Numbered from the stretch's first letter, positions 1 to 7,882 are shown. The stretch is 22,918 nucleotides of DNA from an uncultured Anaerobutyricum sp. (GCA_934317185.1 CAKREJ010000017.1:1-22918), one strand, 5' to 3'. Program-made: numbers and translations. The notes: a model not told the origin generated them from the letters alone.

Positions 1-38
1 GTAAGTTGCGTTTACCTTCCGGCTTTCCTGTTAAGTAT

Positions 39-67
39 AGTATATTCTATTCCTCTCCTATTGTCAA
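39..67 (-). promoter_or_regulatory. Consensus sigma-A-type promoter firing off the left edge
   Basis: Read on the minus strand, a perfect -35 box TTGACA (62-67) is separated by 17 bases from a -10 box TATACT (39-44). The predicted transcript starts near position 32 and leaves the window, so its gene cannot be seen. It lies just beyond the end of the penicillin-binding protein gene, so the next gene probably has its own transcription start. Only 30-odd bases of leader are visible, and no start codon or RNA family was recognised in them. Confidence 0.75.
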
Positions 68-150
68 ACAGGTATTTCACCTATTTCCATACTGCCTGAA
101 ATATCATTAGAAAAGTTAAGAAAGACACTAATTTATGAGGATGATGATAT

Positions 151-2502
151 TTATTCTCCATTATCGGGGGTTCCACTGTCTCCGTTATTCCCGCTGTCGC
201 CTCCATCATTATTTCCTCCGTTGTCCATTCCGGAGTCGTTGTTATTGTCGTTATTTCCAGTGTTTCCATTGTTTCCACCGCTGCCATTATTACCGCCGCC
301 ATAGCCATTGTTGTTATTTCCGGTATTATTGTTATTATTGTTATAATTATTGTCGTTATTGTTATCATCCGGATTATAATAATCCTGAGAAGTGTCAGGC
401 TCTGTTGTATCAGCGGCTGTGTTATCTTCGGTTGATTCGGTGGTGCTTTCCGTTGTGCTTTCGGTGTCCTCTTCGGTCGTTTCTGTTGTTATTTCTGTTG
501 TTGTCTGGGTATCTCCTAAATAGGATTCAAATTCCTTGCGGGGTAGTCCCTGGTGAATCTTATTCATATAGTTTGTCCAAATACTTGCCGGATAGGTATT
601 GCCCTTTAAGTTGTCTACGGATTTGTATTTGTCCATTCCTACCCAGACTGCGGTTGTATAATATGGTGTGTAGCCGCAGAGCCATCCGTCTACATAGTCG
701 TTGGTTGTTCCTGTCTTGCAGGCTGCCGGCATGTCTACGTCTAGCTGACAGACATGGGCGGTTCCTTCGGATTCTGTTACACAGCTTTGCAGTACGCTTG
801 TCATCATTCTTGATGCACTGCTGGAGTAAACGGACTTTGTTGAGGTATCTTCCGGCACGATGTCGTTGCCTTTTGCATCGGTAATTTTTATGATGCAGTC
901 CGGAGTACGATATTCTCCGTCATTTGCGATTGTCGCATAACCTGCTGCCATTTCTATTACTGTTGTTCCGTTTGTGAAACCGCCGATACAAAGTGTCTGA
1001 TTATATTTGTAGTCCTTTTTATCAAGTCCTTTAAAATTCAAAGCCTCAAGGTACTTCATACAGCTACGTGGTCCCAGTTCTTCATACAGTCGGTAAGTTG
1101 CTACGTTACTGGACTTCTCTACTGCTCTTCTTAAGGAAATCGCTCCGGAATAAGAGTAGCCCGCATTGGATACCGCATCACTTCCGGTCATACGGCTGTC
1201 ATCTAATGTACTGTCCGGGGTGTAACCCTTCTCAAGTGCCGGTGTATATACAAGAATTGGCTTTATCGCACTTCCTGGCTGACGGAAGCTCTGATATGCC
1301 CTGTTTAAACCGTAACCTTCCTGATCTTCCTCTCTGCCTCCTACAATGGCTGCTACCTTTCCGGTGGAGTTATCGATAGATACTGCTGCACCCTGTACTT
1401 TATAAACACCATCGTCTGTCTTTTCCGTAAACATGGAAAGCTGGGAGGATACAGAGTCCTGAAGCTGTTTTTGCTTCTCCATATCTATTGATGTATAGAT
1501 ACGGTAACCTGCAGAGTACAGACTCTTTTTGCAGGTGTTATACAGCTCATCGTATTCTTCATTATATTTTTCCTTTTCGGAATCACTGGCAAATGTCGTC
1601 TTAAATTCAAATCCCTGCTCTTTCATCAGGGCTTCTGTCGCACATTTTAAAATGTAAGTTTCGGCATAATCATTCGTTGTTGTCTCTTTCTTTGGCATGA
1701 TCGTAATCTTTTCAGCGACAGACTTTTCGTACTGACTTTCACTGATATAGCCGTCCTCATACATATTTTTCAGAATACGGTCACGACGCTTTATCGTAGA
1801 ATCCTTATGTTTGTAAGGATCGTATCGATTAGGACTGTTTGGAATAGAACATAAAAACGCTACCTGTGAAATAGATAAATCCTTCGCCTGTTTATTGAAG
1901 TATGCTTCTGAGGCAGATTCAATACCATAATAGCCATTCGCAAAGTATACATTGTTCAGATAAAATTCAAGAATCTCCTGCTTGGTATATTTCTGTTCTA
2001 ATGCTACCGCAATAAACATTTCCTTTATTTTACGACTATATGTCTTCTCATAGCCAAGAAATACATTCCTTGCAAGCTGCTGGGTTATCGTACTTCCACC
2101 CATTGTAATATTCCCCCGGTTCAAAACGAGAGACAGGCCTGCTCGTGCGATACCTTCAATGTCAATTCCATGATGGGTTGTAAAGTTCTTATCCTCTATA
2201 GAAATAATCGCAAGCTTTGCTGCATCTGGAATGTCATCATAATCAAGATAGGAAACATCCTTTTCCTGCTTCAGCTTCTTTATCTCATTGCCATCCGCAT
2301 CATACACTAAAGAGGTCTGTTCTGCCTTAAATGTATCCTTACTGCTTTTTGCTACATCTTTACTCGCTTCTGTGTACATTGTCGCTACAGGAATCGCTAC
2401 CTTTTTTACTGCAATTGCTCCAACTGCACAAAGTGCAAGTAAAAAGCAGGTCAGTAATATTTTGAGAAGCCAGCTTCCTGATCTTTTATGTTGTTTACTC
2501 AT
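151..2502 (-). CDS. Bifunctional class A penicillin-binding protein (PBP1A type)
   Basis: This 783-residue protein polymerises lipid II into glycan strands and cross-links peptidoglycan on the outer face of the membrane. One N-terminal membrane anchor (about residues 11-32) is followed by a GT51 glycosyltransferase domain with EDKNFTTHHG (catalytic Glu103), GGSTITQQ (135-142) and RKIKEM (157-162). The transpeptidase domain carries SAIK (nucleophile Ser411), SSN (464-466) and KTGT (596-599). All catalytic motifs are intact. The C-terminus is unusual: a Thr/Glu-rich stretch (about 665-705) is followed by an Asn/Gly/Asp-rich tail (about 710-783). A GTG codon 12 bases upstream is in frame, but GGAGG lies five bases before the ATG at 2502, so the ATG is chosen. 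The gene is divergent from the TraX-like gene, and an extended -10 promoter lies at 2547-2555. No convincing terminator follows. The names mrcA, ponA or pbpF could each be applied, so no symbol is given. Confidence 0.95.
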   Translation of the reverse strand: MSKQHKRSGSWLLKILLTCFLLALCAVGAIAVKKVAIPVATMYTEASKDVAKSSKDTFKAEQTSLVYDADGNEIKKLKQEKDVSYLDYDDIPDAAKLAIISIEDKNFTTHHGIDIEGIARAGLSLVLNRGNITMGGSTITQQLARNVFLGYEKTYSRKIKEMFIAVALEQKYTKQEILEFYLNNVYFANGYYGIESASEAYFNKQAKDLSISQVAFLCSIPNSPNRYDPYKHKDSTIKRRDRILKNMYEDGYISESQYEKSVAEKITIMPKKETTTNDYAETYILKCATEALMKEQGFEFKTTFASDSEKEKYNEEYDELYNTCKKSLYSAGYRIYTSIDMEKQKQLQDSVSSQLSMFTEKTDDGVYKVQGAAVSIDNSTGKVAAIVGGREEDQEGYGLNRAYQSFRQPGSAIKPILVYTPALEKGYTPDSTLDDSRMTGSDAVSNAGYSYSGAISLRRAVEKSSNVATYRLYEELGPRSCMKYLEALNFKGLDKKDYKYNQTLCIGGFTNGTTVIEMAAGYATIANDGEYRTPDCIIKITDAKGNDIVPEDTSTKSVYSSSASRMMTSVLQSCVTESEGTAHVCQLDVDMPAACKTGTTNDYVDGWLCGYTPYYTTAVWVGMDKYKSVDNLKGNTYPASIWTNYMNKIHQGLPRKEFESYLGDTQTTTEITTETTEEDTESTTESTTESTEDNTAADTTEPDTSQDYYNPDDNNNDNNYNNNNNNTGNNNNGYGGGNNGSGGNNGNTGNNDNNNDSGMDNGGNNDGGDSGNNGDSGTPDNGE

Positions 2503-2546
2503 ATTTACCTCCACAGTTTCGTGTCTTATAAGTTTTGTATGAATTT

Positions 2547-2555
2547 ATTATAGCA
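2547..2555 (-). promoter_or_regulatory. Extended -10 promoter element for the PBP gene
   Basis: On the minus strand the sequence TGCTATAAT (TGn plus a perfect TATAAT) lies about 45 bases upstream of the PBP start codon. The position 17 bases upstream shows no good -35 box, which is common for extended -10 promoters. The predicted start of transcription is near 2540. The assignment rests on the motif alone. Confidence 0.5.
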
Positions 2556-2595
2556 TTTTTCGTTATTTCTTCTTTAGCTTTCCCATTTTACGGAA

Positions 2596-2632
2596 ATTCT
2601 TGCATACTTTCAAGAATACCCCCGCATTCTTG
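2596..2632. repeat. Three alternating 7-bp repeats in a divergent intergenic region
   Basis: ATTCTTG occurs at 2596-2602 and 2626-2632. Its exact inverse CAAGAAT lies midway at 2611-2617, so the three sites sit at a regular 15-base period. The first and third sites share an extra C (ATTCTTGC). They lie about 55-90 bases upstream of the predicted PBP transcription start and upstream of the TraX-like gene. They could be an operator array, or RNA arms in which the middle copy pairs with either neighbour. Function is inferred only from position and symmetry. Confidence 0.4.
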
Positions 2633-2641
2633 CTGTGAGAT

Positions 2642-2666
2642 GTACGTCATACAACGCATGACATAC
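2642..2666. promoter_or_regulatory. Imperfect dyad, possible operator
   Basis: GTACGTCAT (2642-2650) and ATGACATAC (2658-2666) form a dyad with eight of nine positions paired around a 7-base spacer. It lies between the divergent PBP and TraX-like genes, next to the alternating ATTCTTG repeats. It could be a binding site for a dimeric regulator. No known regulator consensus was recognised. Confidence 0.25.
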
Positions 2667-2752
2667 TTCTACTGTACACCTCTTTTCTTTTGCTTTCTCT
2701 TCAGCTATAATCAAACTATCATTAGATTATAACATAAAGAAATGGAGATATT

Positions 2753-3523
2753 ATGAACTTAAGAAAATTATCTGGATATCATTTAAAATATATCGCTCTG
2801 TTTTCAATGCTGCTTGACCACATCGGTGTTATTTTCCAGGCATCTCTGCCGACAACCTTGTTTTTCCTGCTAAGAGCAGTGGGCCGGCTTTCTTTTCCAC
2901 TTTTTTGCTTTATATTAGTTGAGGGCTTTTTCCATACGAAAAACCGAAAAACATATCAATGGCGTTTGTTAATTTTCGCTGTTTTATCAGAAATTCCATA
3001 TGATCTGGCTTTTTCTTACCTTCCGGCTGACATAACAGGTTTTTCCTTATCTTCACAACATCCATTCCGCAGTTTTGCATCCGCTTTTCAACAGCAGAAT
3101 ATATTGTTTACGTTATTTTTAGGCTTTACAGCTATGAAATGGATGGAACGTACACCACAACGCCGCCAAAATTCTATTTATAAAAATATAGATATCTTAA
3201 TCCTCTTCTGCTGTATAAGCGAAATTTTCCGGACAGACTGTGGCAGTGCCGGTATTTTATGTATCTTTTTCTTTTATTCATTTTACAAGGAAAGAGAACA
3301 AAAAAAGGGTACTTCTGGCGGCTTTACAATAAAGGAAGGTCTTATAGGCATCGCTCCCGCTGCTCTTCTGACTTATATCACACCGTTTCCGGTACAGCTA
3401 TTTGCATTTGCAGACAGTCTGATACTTCATTGTTATAACGGAGAAAGGGGAAAAGGGTATAAATACTTCTTCTACCTCTTTTACCCCCTTCATTTGATGG
3501 TTCTGTTTTTTTGTTTTGTTTAG
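2753..3523 (+). CDS. TraX-like multi-pass membrane protein
   Basis: This 256-residue, strongly hydrophobic protein is the only plus-strand gene in the window. Its N-terminus, LSGYHLKYIALFSMLLDHIG (residues 6-25), is the characteristic opening of the TraX family. The namesake, F-plasmid TraX, N-acetylates pilin, and the wider family is related in style to multi-pass acyltransferases. Several more hydrophobic segments follow and the length is normal for the family. GGAG lies six bases before the ATG. A TATAAT at 2706-2711 may be its -10 box, but no good -35 box was seen. There is no conjugation gene nearby, so pilin acetylation is unlikely. Acetylation of a cell-surface polymer or lipid-linked substrate is a guess. 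The family call is firm; the substrate is unknown. Confidence 0.85.
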   Translation: MNLRKLSGYHLKYIALFSMLLDHIGVIFQASLPTTLFFLLRAVGRLSFPLFCFILVEGFFHTKNRKTYQWRLLIFAVLSEIPYDLAFSYLPADITGFSLSSQHPFRSFASAFQQQNILFTLFLGFTAMKWMERTPQRRQNSIYKNIDILILFCCISEIFRTDCGSAGILCIFFFYSFYKEREQKKGTSGGFTIKEGLIGIAPAALLTYITPFPVQLFAFADSLILHCYNGERGKGYKYFFYLFYPLHLMVLFFCFV

Positions 3524-3533
3524 CAGTTTCTAT

Positions 3534-6086
3534 TTATTCTTCTAAATAAGAATAAAATATCTTTCCTGCCCTTTCAAGTTTATTGGTAACCTCTGTCCTT
3601 CCTGCGGCAGTGGATTGTCCGGTGACAGGATCTAAGTATCTTATCTTTGTTGCATTATAACTCATAACGATGACATAACGATTACTACTTAACTTCGCCA
3701 GTACCGGACTTCCCTGGCTGACATAATAAAGAATTTCATCTACGGTACAGCCTGTAAGATTCCGTGTAGTATGACCACTGTACTTTTTCAGAAGCTTTGT
3801 AACGCTGCCTTCTCCAATGTCTATCGTATCTAAAGAAATGTCTTTTCCATTAACCGCAGCAATCATGGAAAGACAAGCCGCCAGAGATTTCTCTTCTGAT
3901 TCCACTTTTGTGACCTTGTCCATTCCGGCTACCTGAGCGTAATCTGCATAAATACATTTCCAGAGAACATTTTCTTTGCTGTCGATTACATTCCCCCGTT
4001 CCTCACTGGCACTGGCTATCGCTTCGGTAAGATTTGTGTATACCGCTTTTTGTGTGCCGGATGCGTAAACATAATACTGTTCCACCTGCTCCCCGCTACT
4101 TGAAAGCTTCATCATAACATCATCTTCATTTACCATTACTTTTGTTAAGAGAAGATCAGGAACTACCTGTATGTATACATAATTCGGGAACTTAAGATAA
4201 AGCTGTGTCCAGTAGGTATCCGTATATTTTGATGTCAGTGTTACTGCATCAGCTTCCTCTTTGGCTTTATAACGAATATAGTCTTTATCACCGGTTTTAT
4301 GTATTTTCCCTCCACTTTTTTTGCCAAGCGTCATTTCAAGGATGCTTCCTTTAATCTGCGTAGACATAATATAACGTCCACTCTTCTGATATTCTTTAAC
4401 CGTCTCTCCATTAATATTTACAATATGGATCTTCGTGATCGGGAAGTTTATTGTTCCGCTGCCACTTTTTGATACATGAATGGCGTTCGCTTCCCCATAT
4501 ATAAAATCATTAGATAAAAAGCCGATGGCACGAATTCTTTTATCTGAATTACAAGTAAATTCCTGCTTCTTTCCGGATTCTAAATCTATCATTTCTATGG
4601 CACGGTTTTTATAAACATTTGCCGCCTTTTCCATTGCGATAATGCTCTGGTCTTTTGATGCTGTAAGGCTCTCATTTACAAGACCGGACTCTACTATTTT
4701 ATCTGTCTTCTTCTCTAAATTGATCTCATGCAGATCTCCTTCTAAAATACAGTAGAAAACAGATTTGGAGTTCAGATAGGAGAACTTCTCCAAAGACTCC
4801 TTCATGCTGTCATATGGCAACGAAGTAGACAGGAAGGACAGTTCCTCGTTGCAGTTTGTTTTGGCATCGTATTTCATAATCTGAATTCCATTCATGCCCT
4901 CATGTCTGCCACGGTTAATGTAGCCATAGATCAGATATACGATATTTCCTTTTTTGTCCATACTTAAAAGCTTAATCCCATGATTTCCGGTGGCATTTCT
5001 CATATCTGTAAGACTTTCTGACGCAAAGCTGTACACCTTGTACATATCCGAAGACTGATAATCGTAGTACCATAACTGTCCCTGTGCCACAAAGCATACT
5101 TTATATCCCTTATCCGAATAAAAGTAGCTTACGTTCTTCTCATTCTGAATGCCAAGACTGATGAGATTATTAGCGGAATCAATAATCTCTTCGTTATAGT
5201 AAGCATCCATCGTTCTCTCATAGTTTAAAAGATACATTCTTTCGGCTGTATATCTTAATTTATAAATTTCATTCAGATCATAATACTGGATAACTCCATC
5301 GCTGACTTCCGTAGAAAGTATCGTATTTACACGGATCACTGTGTAGGTACTGTTCATTTCCTGTAAGGTGATTCTTGGCTTTGATTCCTGTTTTACTTCC
5401 ATGTTTCCAAAGGAAACCGCCTGACTGCTTGAATGGATATTTACCGATTCCAGATTATCATCTAACGAATCTGCTGATGTTTCCAGATAGGCTGCATTCT
5501 CCTCCATTGCCCCCTTGTCAAATAAGTTGTTATGGAACTTTAATACGAAGGACAGGTAGTCATCTAAATGATATCCTGAGCCTCCCTGCACTTTTGTATA
5601 GAAGTAAATGCGGGTGTTATTATCAAGTCGTACAGACATCTTCAGGTAGTAAACTTTATTTTCCGATAATGTATTTTTAAATGTGAGTGTTCCAAGCTTT
5701 ACGTTCTTCTTTTTATTCTCTGTAAGCTGATTCAGCGTTCCGGTTTCTGTTGGCTTGTCCGGTGTTTTTTCAAAAAGTGTATACTGAATCGCTGTAATAT
5801 CATAATCATAATCATGTAGCTTTAAAATAATGGAATTTTTATTGTTGGTAAGTGTGATCTGATTACGAACCAAAGATAAATCAATGTCTTCTTTATAACC
5901 TGCCATTAAGTTATAGCTGCTTGTATCATTACCGATTTCTAATACCGGATAGGATGGATTGGCAAGCTCTGCTACCGCACTTCCCTTTTCCAGACTGATA
6001 CGGTTATTAAAAAATACTAAAGCTCCGATAAAGCAAAATACTGCTACTGCTATGTGAAGAATTATCATCTGTATCTGTTTATTCAT
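3534..6086 (-). CDS. Membrane-anchored protein with degenerate C39-peptidase-like C-terminal domain
   Basis: The 850-residue product has an uncleaved-looking N-terminal membrane segment (about residues 7-26) and a long, beta-rich extracytoplasmic part. Repeated short strands (for example IVYLIYGYI, YVYASGTQKAVY) suggest a propeller or stacked beta sheets, but no family was recognised there. The last 120 residues resemble a C39-type papain-like peptidase. SLAACLSM aligns with the family's CGPxCLxM, NRYVIV with its GHYVVV, and YLDPVTGQ with its DP motif. In this alignment the nucleophile Cys is Ser734, the His is Arg803, and Asp819 is kept, while the oxyanion Gln is absent. A non-catalytic binding or scaffold role is inferred. 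The start ATG overlaps the stop of the upstream methyltransferase gene in an ATGA, so the two are probably translationally coupled. The gene runs convergently to the TraX-like gene with only 10 bases between their stops. Confidence 0.75.
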   Translation of the reverse strand: MNKQIQMIILHIAVAVFCFIGALVFFNNRISLEKGSAVAELANPSYPVLEIGNDTSSYNLMAGYKEDIDLSLVRNQITLTNNKNSIILKLHDYDYDITAIQYTLFEKTPDKPTETGTLNQLTENKKKNVKLGTLTFKNTLSENKVYYLKMSVRLDNNTRIYFYTKVQGGSGYHLDDYLSFVLKFHNNLFDKGAMEENAAYLETSADSLDDNLESVNIHSSSQAVSFGNMEVKQESKPRITLQEMNSTYTVIRVNTILSTEVSDGVIQYYDLNEIYKLRYTAERMYLLNYERTMDAYYNEEIIDSANNLISLGIQNEKNVSYFYSDKGYKVCFVAQGQLWYYDYQSSDMYKVYSFASESLTDMRNATGNHGIKLLSMDKKGNIVYLIYGYINRGRHEGMNGIQIMKYDAKTNCNEELSFLSTSLPYDSMKESLEKFSYLNSKSVFYCILEGDLHEINLEKKTDKIVESGLVNESLTASKDQSIIAMEKAANVYKNRAIEMIDLESGKKQEFTCNSDKRIRAIGFLSNDFIYGEANAIHVSKSGSGTINFPITKIHIVNINGETVKEYQKSGRYIMSTQIKGSILEMTLGKKSGGKIHKTGDKDYIRYKAKEEADAVTLTSKYTDTYWTQLYLKFPNYVYIQVVPDLLLTKVMVNEDDVMMKLSSSGEQVEQYYVYASGTQKAVYTNLTEAIASASEERGNVIDSKENVLWKCIYADYAQVAGMDKVTKVESEEKSLAACLSMIAAVNGKDISLDTIDIGEGSVTKLLKKYSGHTTRNLTGCTVDEILYYVSQGSPVLAKLSSNRYVIVMSYNATKIRYLDPVTGQSTAAGRTEVTNKLERAGKIFYSYLEE

Positions 6087-7273
6087 ATTTCACTGTCTCC
6101 TCCTTCCAACAGAAGCTTCCACAGAGTCGGGGTAAAGCCAAACTGTTTACAGAATGTATTTACCTGCTTTTGTGCTTTCTCCTTCTTTTTATTCGATACC
6201 TTTTTACGACTTACCGCACGAATCAAAAGATTCTTTGGTGTGTGTTCCATATCGATAAACTCTAACAGTTGTGTATCATATCCCTGCTCTTCTAATATTT
6301 TCGCACGGATTCCATCTGTAGCAAGAGCACAGAAGCGTTCTTTTAAAATACCGTAATCGGTAATTGGTTCAAATTCGGATACGGAAATCTGTCTGTTTAG
6401 TTCGTGCTGACAACATGGAACGGATAAAATGACGGATGCTCCCCAGCGTATTGCTTTATACAGAGCATAGTCTGTTGCTGTGTCACAGGCGTGAAGCGTT
6501 ACGACCATATCTACCTGTGTCACACCTTCAAACTCTTCAATGGCACCCTCATAAAAATTAAGCTTATCATATCCGTATTTTACAGCCAGACGGCTACAGT
6601 TCTTTATGACCTCCTTTTTAAGATCAAGTCCGATGATCCGGATGTCATAACCTTTTAATTCTTTTAAATAATAATACATAGCGAAGGTCAGATAAGACTT
6701 GCCACAGCCAAAATCAAGAATTGTAATTTCTCTGTCCTGAGGCAGATGCGGCAAAACATCTTCGATGAATTCTAAAAAGCGATTAATCTGACGATATTTA
6801 TCATACTTTGTTCTGACAATCTTACCTTCCGCTGTCATAATGCCAAGATCCTTTAAAAATGGAACAACGGTTCCTTCTGCCAGGATGTATTTCTTGGTTC
6901 GGTTATGCAGCAGATGACTTTTATCTGTCTCTGGCTTCATCTTAACAGCGTTGTTCTGCTTCTTTACTTTAATTGCTGCCTTCCCTTTTTTATTAATAAG
7001 TGCAGTAAGCTCTGTGGCAGAGGTCTGTAATTGTACCTGCTTATATAATGGCAAAATACTTTCAAGCTCTGCCGCCAGCTCCTGTTTACTGAGATTCTTG
7101 TGGAAAACCTGTGTTTTCGTGTAAGCTGCACTCTGGAATACCAGCTTATCTTTTACAAGAATCGGACGGATATTGTACTTTTTAATCTCCTCTGCCTTTC
7201 TCGGATTGCTTATTGTGAGAAGCAGCATCTGTTCATTCAAATTTTCTTTAATCTTAGTGAGTAAAAACTCCAT
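6083..7273 (-). CDS. Class I SAM-dependent methyltransferase (Methyltransf_32-like)
   Basis: This 396-residue protein has no signal peptide or membrane segment and should be cytoplasmic. A Rossmann methyltransferase domain occupies about residues 160-350: motif I LDFGCGKS (186-193), the acidic ribose-binding residue in GLDLKKE (Asp217), then LHACDTATD (260-268) and VPCCQHEL (285-292). The combination of a HACD-type motif with a PCCQH-type motif is that of the Methyltransf_32 group, which includes the eukaryotic GSTCD and METTL25 proteins. The substrate is not known; RNA or protein is plausible. The Lys-rich tail (355-372) and the basic stretch around 95-113 would suit nucleic-acid binding, but this is inference. 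AGGAG precedes the ATG at 7273. The stop codon overlaps the start of the 850-residue membrane protein gene (ATGA). Confidence 0.85.
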   Translation of the reverse strand: MEFLLTKIKENLNEQMLLLTISNPRKAEEIKKYNIRPILVKDKLVFQSAAYTKTQVFHKNLSKQELAAELESILPLYKQVQLQTSATELTALINKKGKAAIKVKKQNNAVKMKPETDKSHLLHNRTKKYILAEGTVVPFLKDLGIMTAEGKIVRTKYDKYRQINRFLEFIEDVLPHLPQDREITILDFGCGKSYLTFAMYYYLKELKGYDIRIIGLDLKKEVIKNCSRLAVKYGYDKLNFYEGAIEEFEGVTQVDMVVTLHACDTATDYALYKAIRWGASVILSVPCCQHELNRQISVSEFEPITDYGILKERFCALATDGIRAKILEEQGYDTQLLEFIDMEHTPKNLLIRAVSRKKVSNKKKEKAQKQVNTFCKQFGFTPTLWKLLLEGGDSEI

Positions 7274-7330
7274 AATTGTTCTCCTGTCAGGGAAAGTGCT
7301 GTACTTCCTTCCCTTTTTATTTCATTTAAT

Positions 7331-7882
7331 CTAAATACTGTATTTTGAAAATACTTTCTGTCTGCGATGATATCTCTGCCTGCGGTAATTTATATTCCAA
7401 TGTAATATAACCTGAATCAATATACGAAATGGTGTATTACTGTCACGCAGATTCTCTTCCGTAAAATACGGATTCCTTATTACTGTTTCATCATCTGCCT
7501 GCATCGTTTCCTGCTGTTCCCGATACTTCAATCTATCATACACCATATCGACGATTTTTAAAATAGTTACCTTATCCGGATATTCTGCATAAACAGGACT
7601 TCCTGTATATTCATACTGATCAAGTAATGCATCTGTAACAAGCCATACTTCTCTTGCCACGACAGGAAGAAGCTGAATAAGATACTCATAATCTTTCCAA
7701 TACTGCTGTTCCTCCTGCTGAAGCTGTTCCGGCGGCAGCATTTGGCTATCGCTATTTATCAGCTTATCATTCTGAATGGTATTACTTTGTTCATCCTTCC
7801 CGGCTATCGTACTATTTTGACAGGCCATCATTTCACGAAATCCCGGAAGCCACTCAAAATTAAAATCTTCTTTTTTATTCAT
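7331..7882 (-). CDS. Conserved small protein of unknown function (EYPD-motif family)
   Basis: The 183-residue product is soluble, with no signal or membrane segment. The N-terminal 55 residues are polar and probably flexible. A core starting near residue 60 includes EYTGSPVYAEYPD (91-103). From memory, a similar pattern (EYEGS followed by DEYPD) recurs in uncharacterised proteins of Clostridia, but I know no function for them. A GTG codon eight codons upstream (7906) is in frame. The ATG at 7882 is preferred because AGGA lies eight bases before it, while the GTG has no comparable site. The gene lies between the HAD gene and the methyltransferase gene. The gap to the methyltransferase gene is 57 bases, so co-transcription with it is possible but not shown. 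Confidence 0.65.
   Translation of the reverse strand: MNKKEDFNFEWLPGFREMMACQNSTIAGKDEQSNTIQNDKLINSDSQMLPPEQLQQEEQQYWKDYEYLIQLLPVVAREVWLVTDALLDQYEYTGSPVYAEYPDKVTILKIVDMVYDRLKYREQQETMQADDETVIRNPYFTEENLRDSNTPFRILIQVILHWNINYRRQRYHRRQKVFSKYSI

Noticed and set aside
295..375. Trinucleotide-like run (TTG/TTA) that could pass for a repeat array or CRISPR-like sequence
   Set aside because: It lies in frame and encodes the Asn-rich tail; there are no constant repeats with spacers.
135..884. Plus-strand open frame of 249 codons opposite the PBP tail
   Set aside because: It is rich in Arg, Cys and Tyr as a shadow of Asn/Gly/Thr codons on the other strand, and all PBP motifs lie in the minus frame.
2535..2732. 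Short hydrophobic plus-strand frame (65 codons) in the PBP-TraX intergenic region
   Set aside because: It has no ribosome binding site, overlaps the PBP promoter, and the repeats and dyad account better for this region.
3533..3556. Nine-pair A/T-rich hairpin at the convergent ends of the TraX-like and 850-residue genes
   Set aside because: It overlaps the stop codon, has no G/C base and no proper T tract; too weak to call a terminator with confidence.
7280..7322. Hairpin AGGGAA/TTCCCT with a T tract on the plus strand between the EYPD and methyltransferase genes
   Set aside because: It is oriented for plus-strand transcription but no plus-strand gene precedes it; the stem is only 6 bp and on the minus strand no T tract follows.
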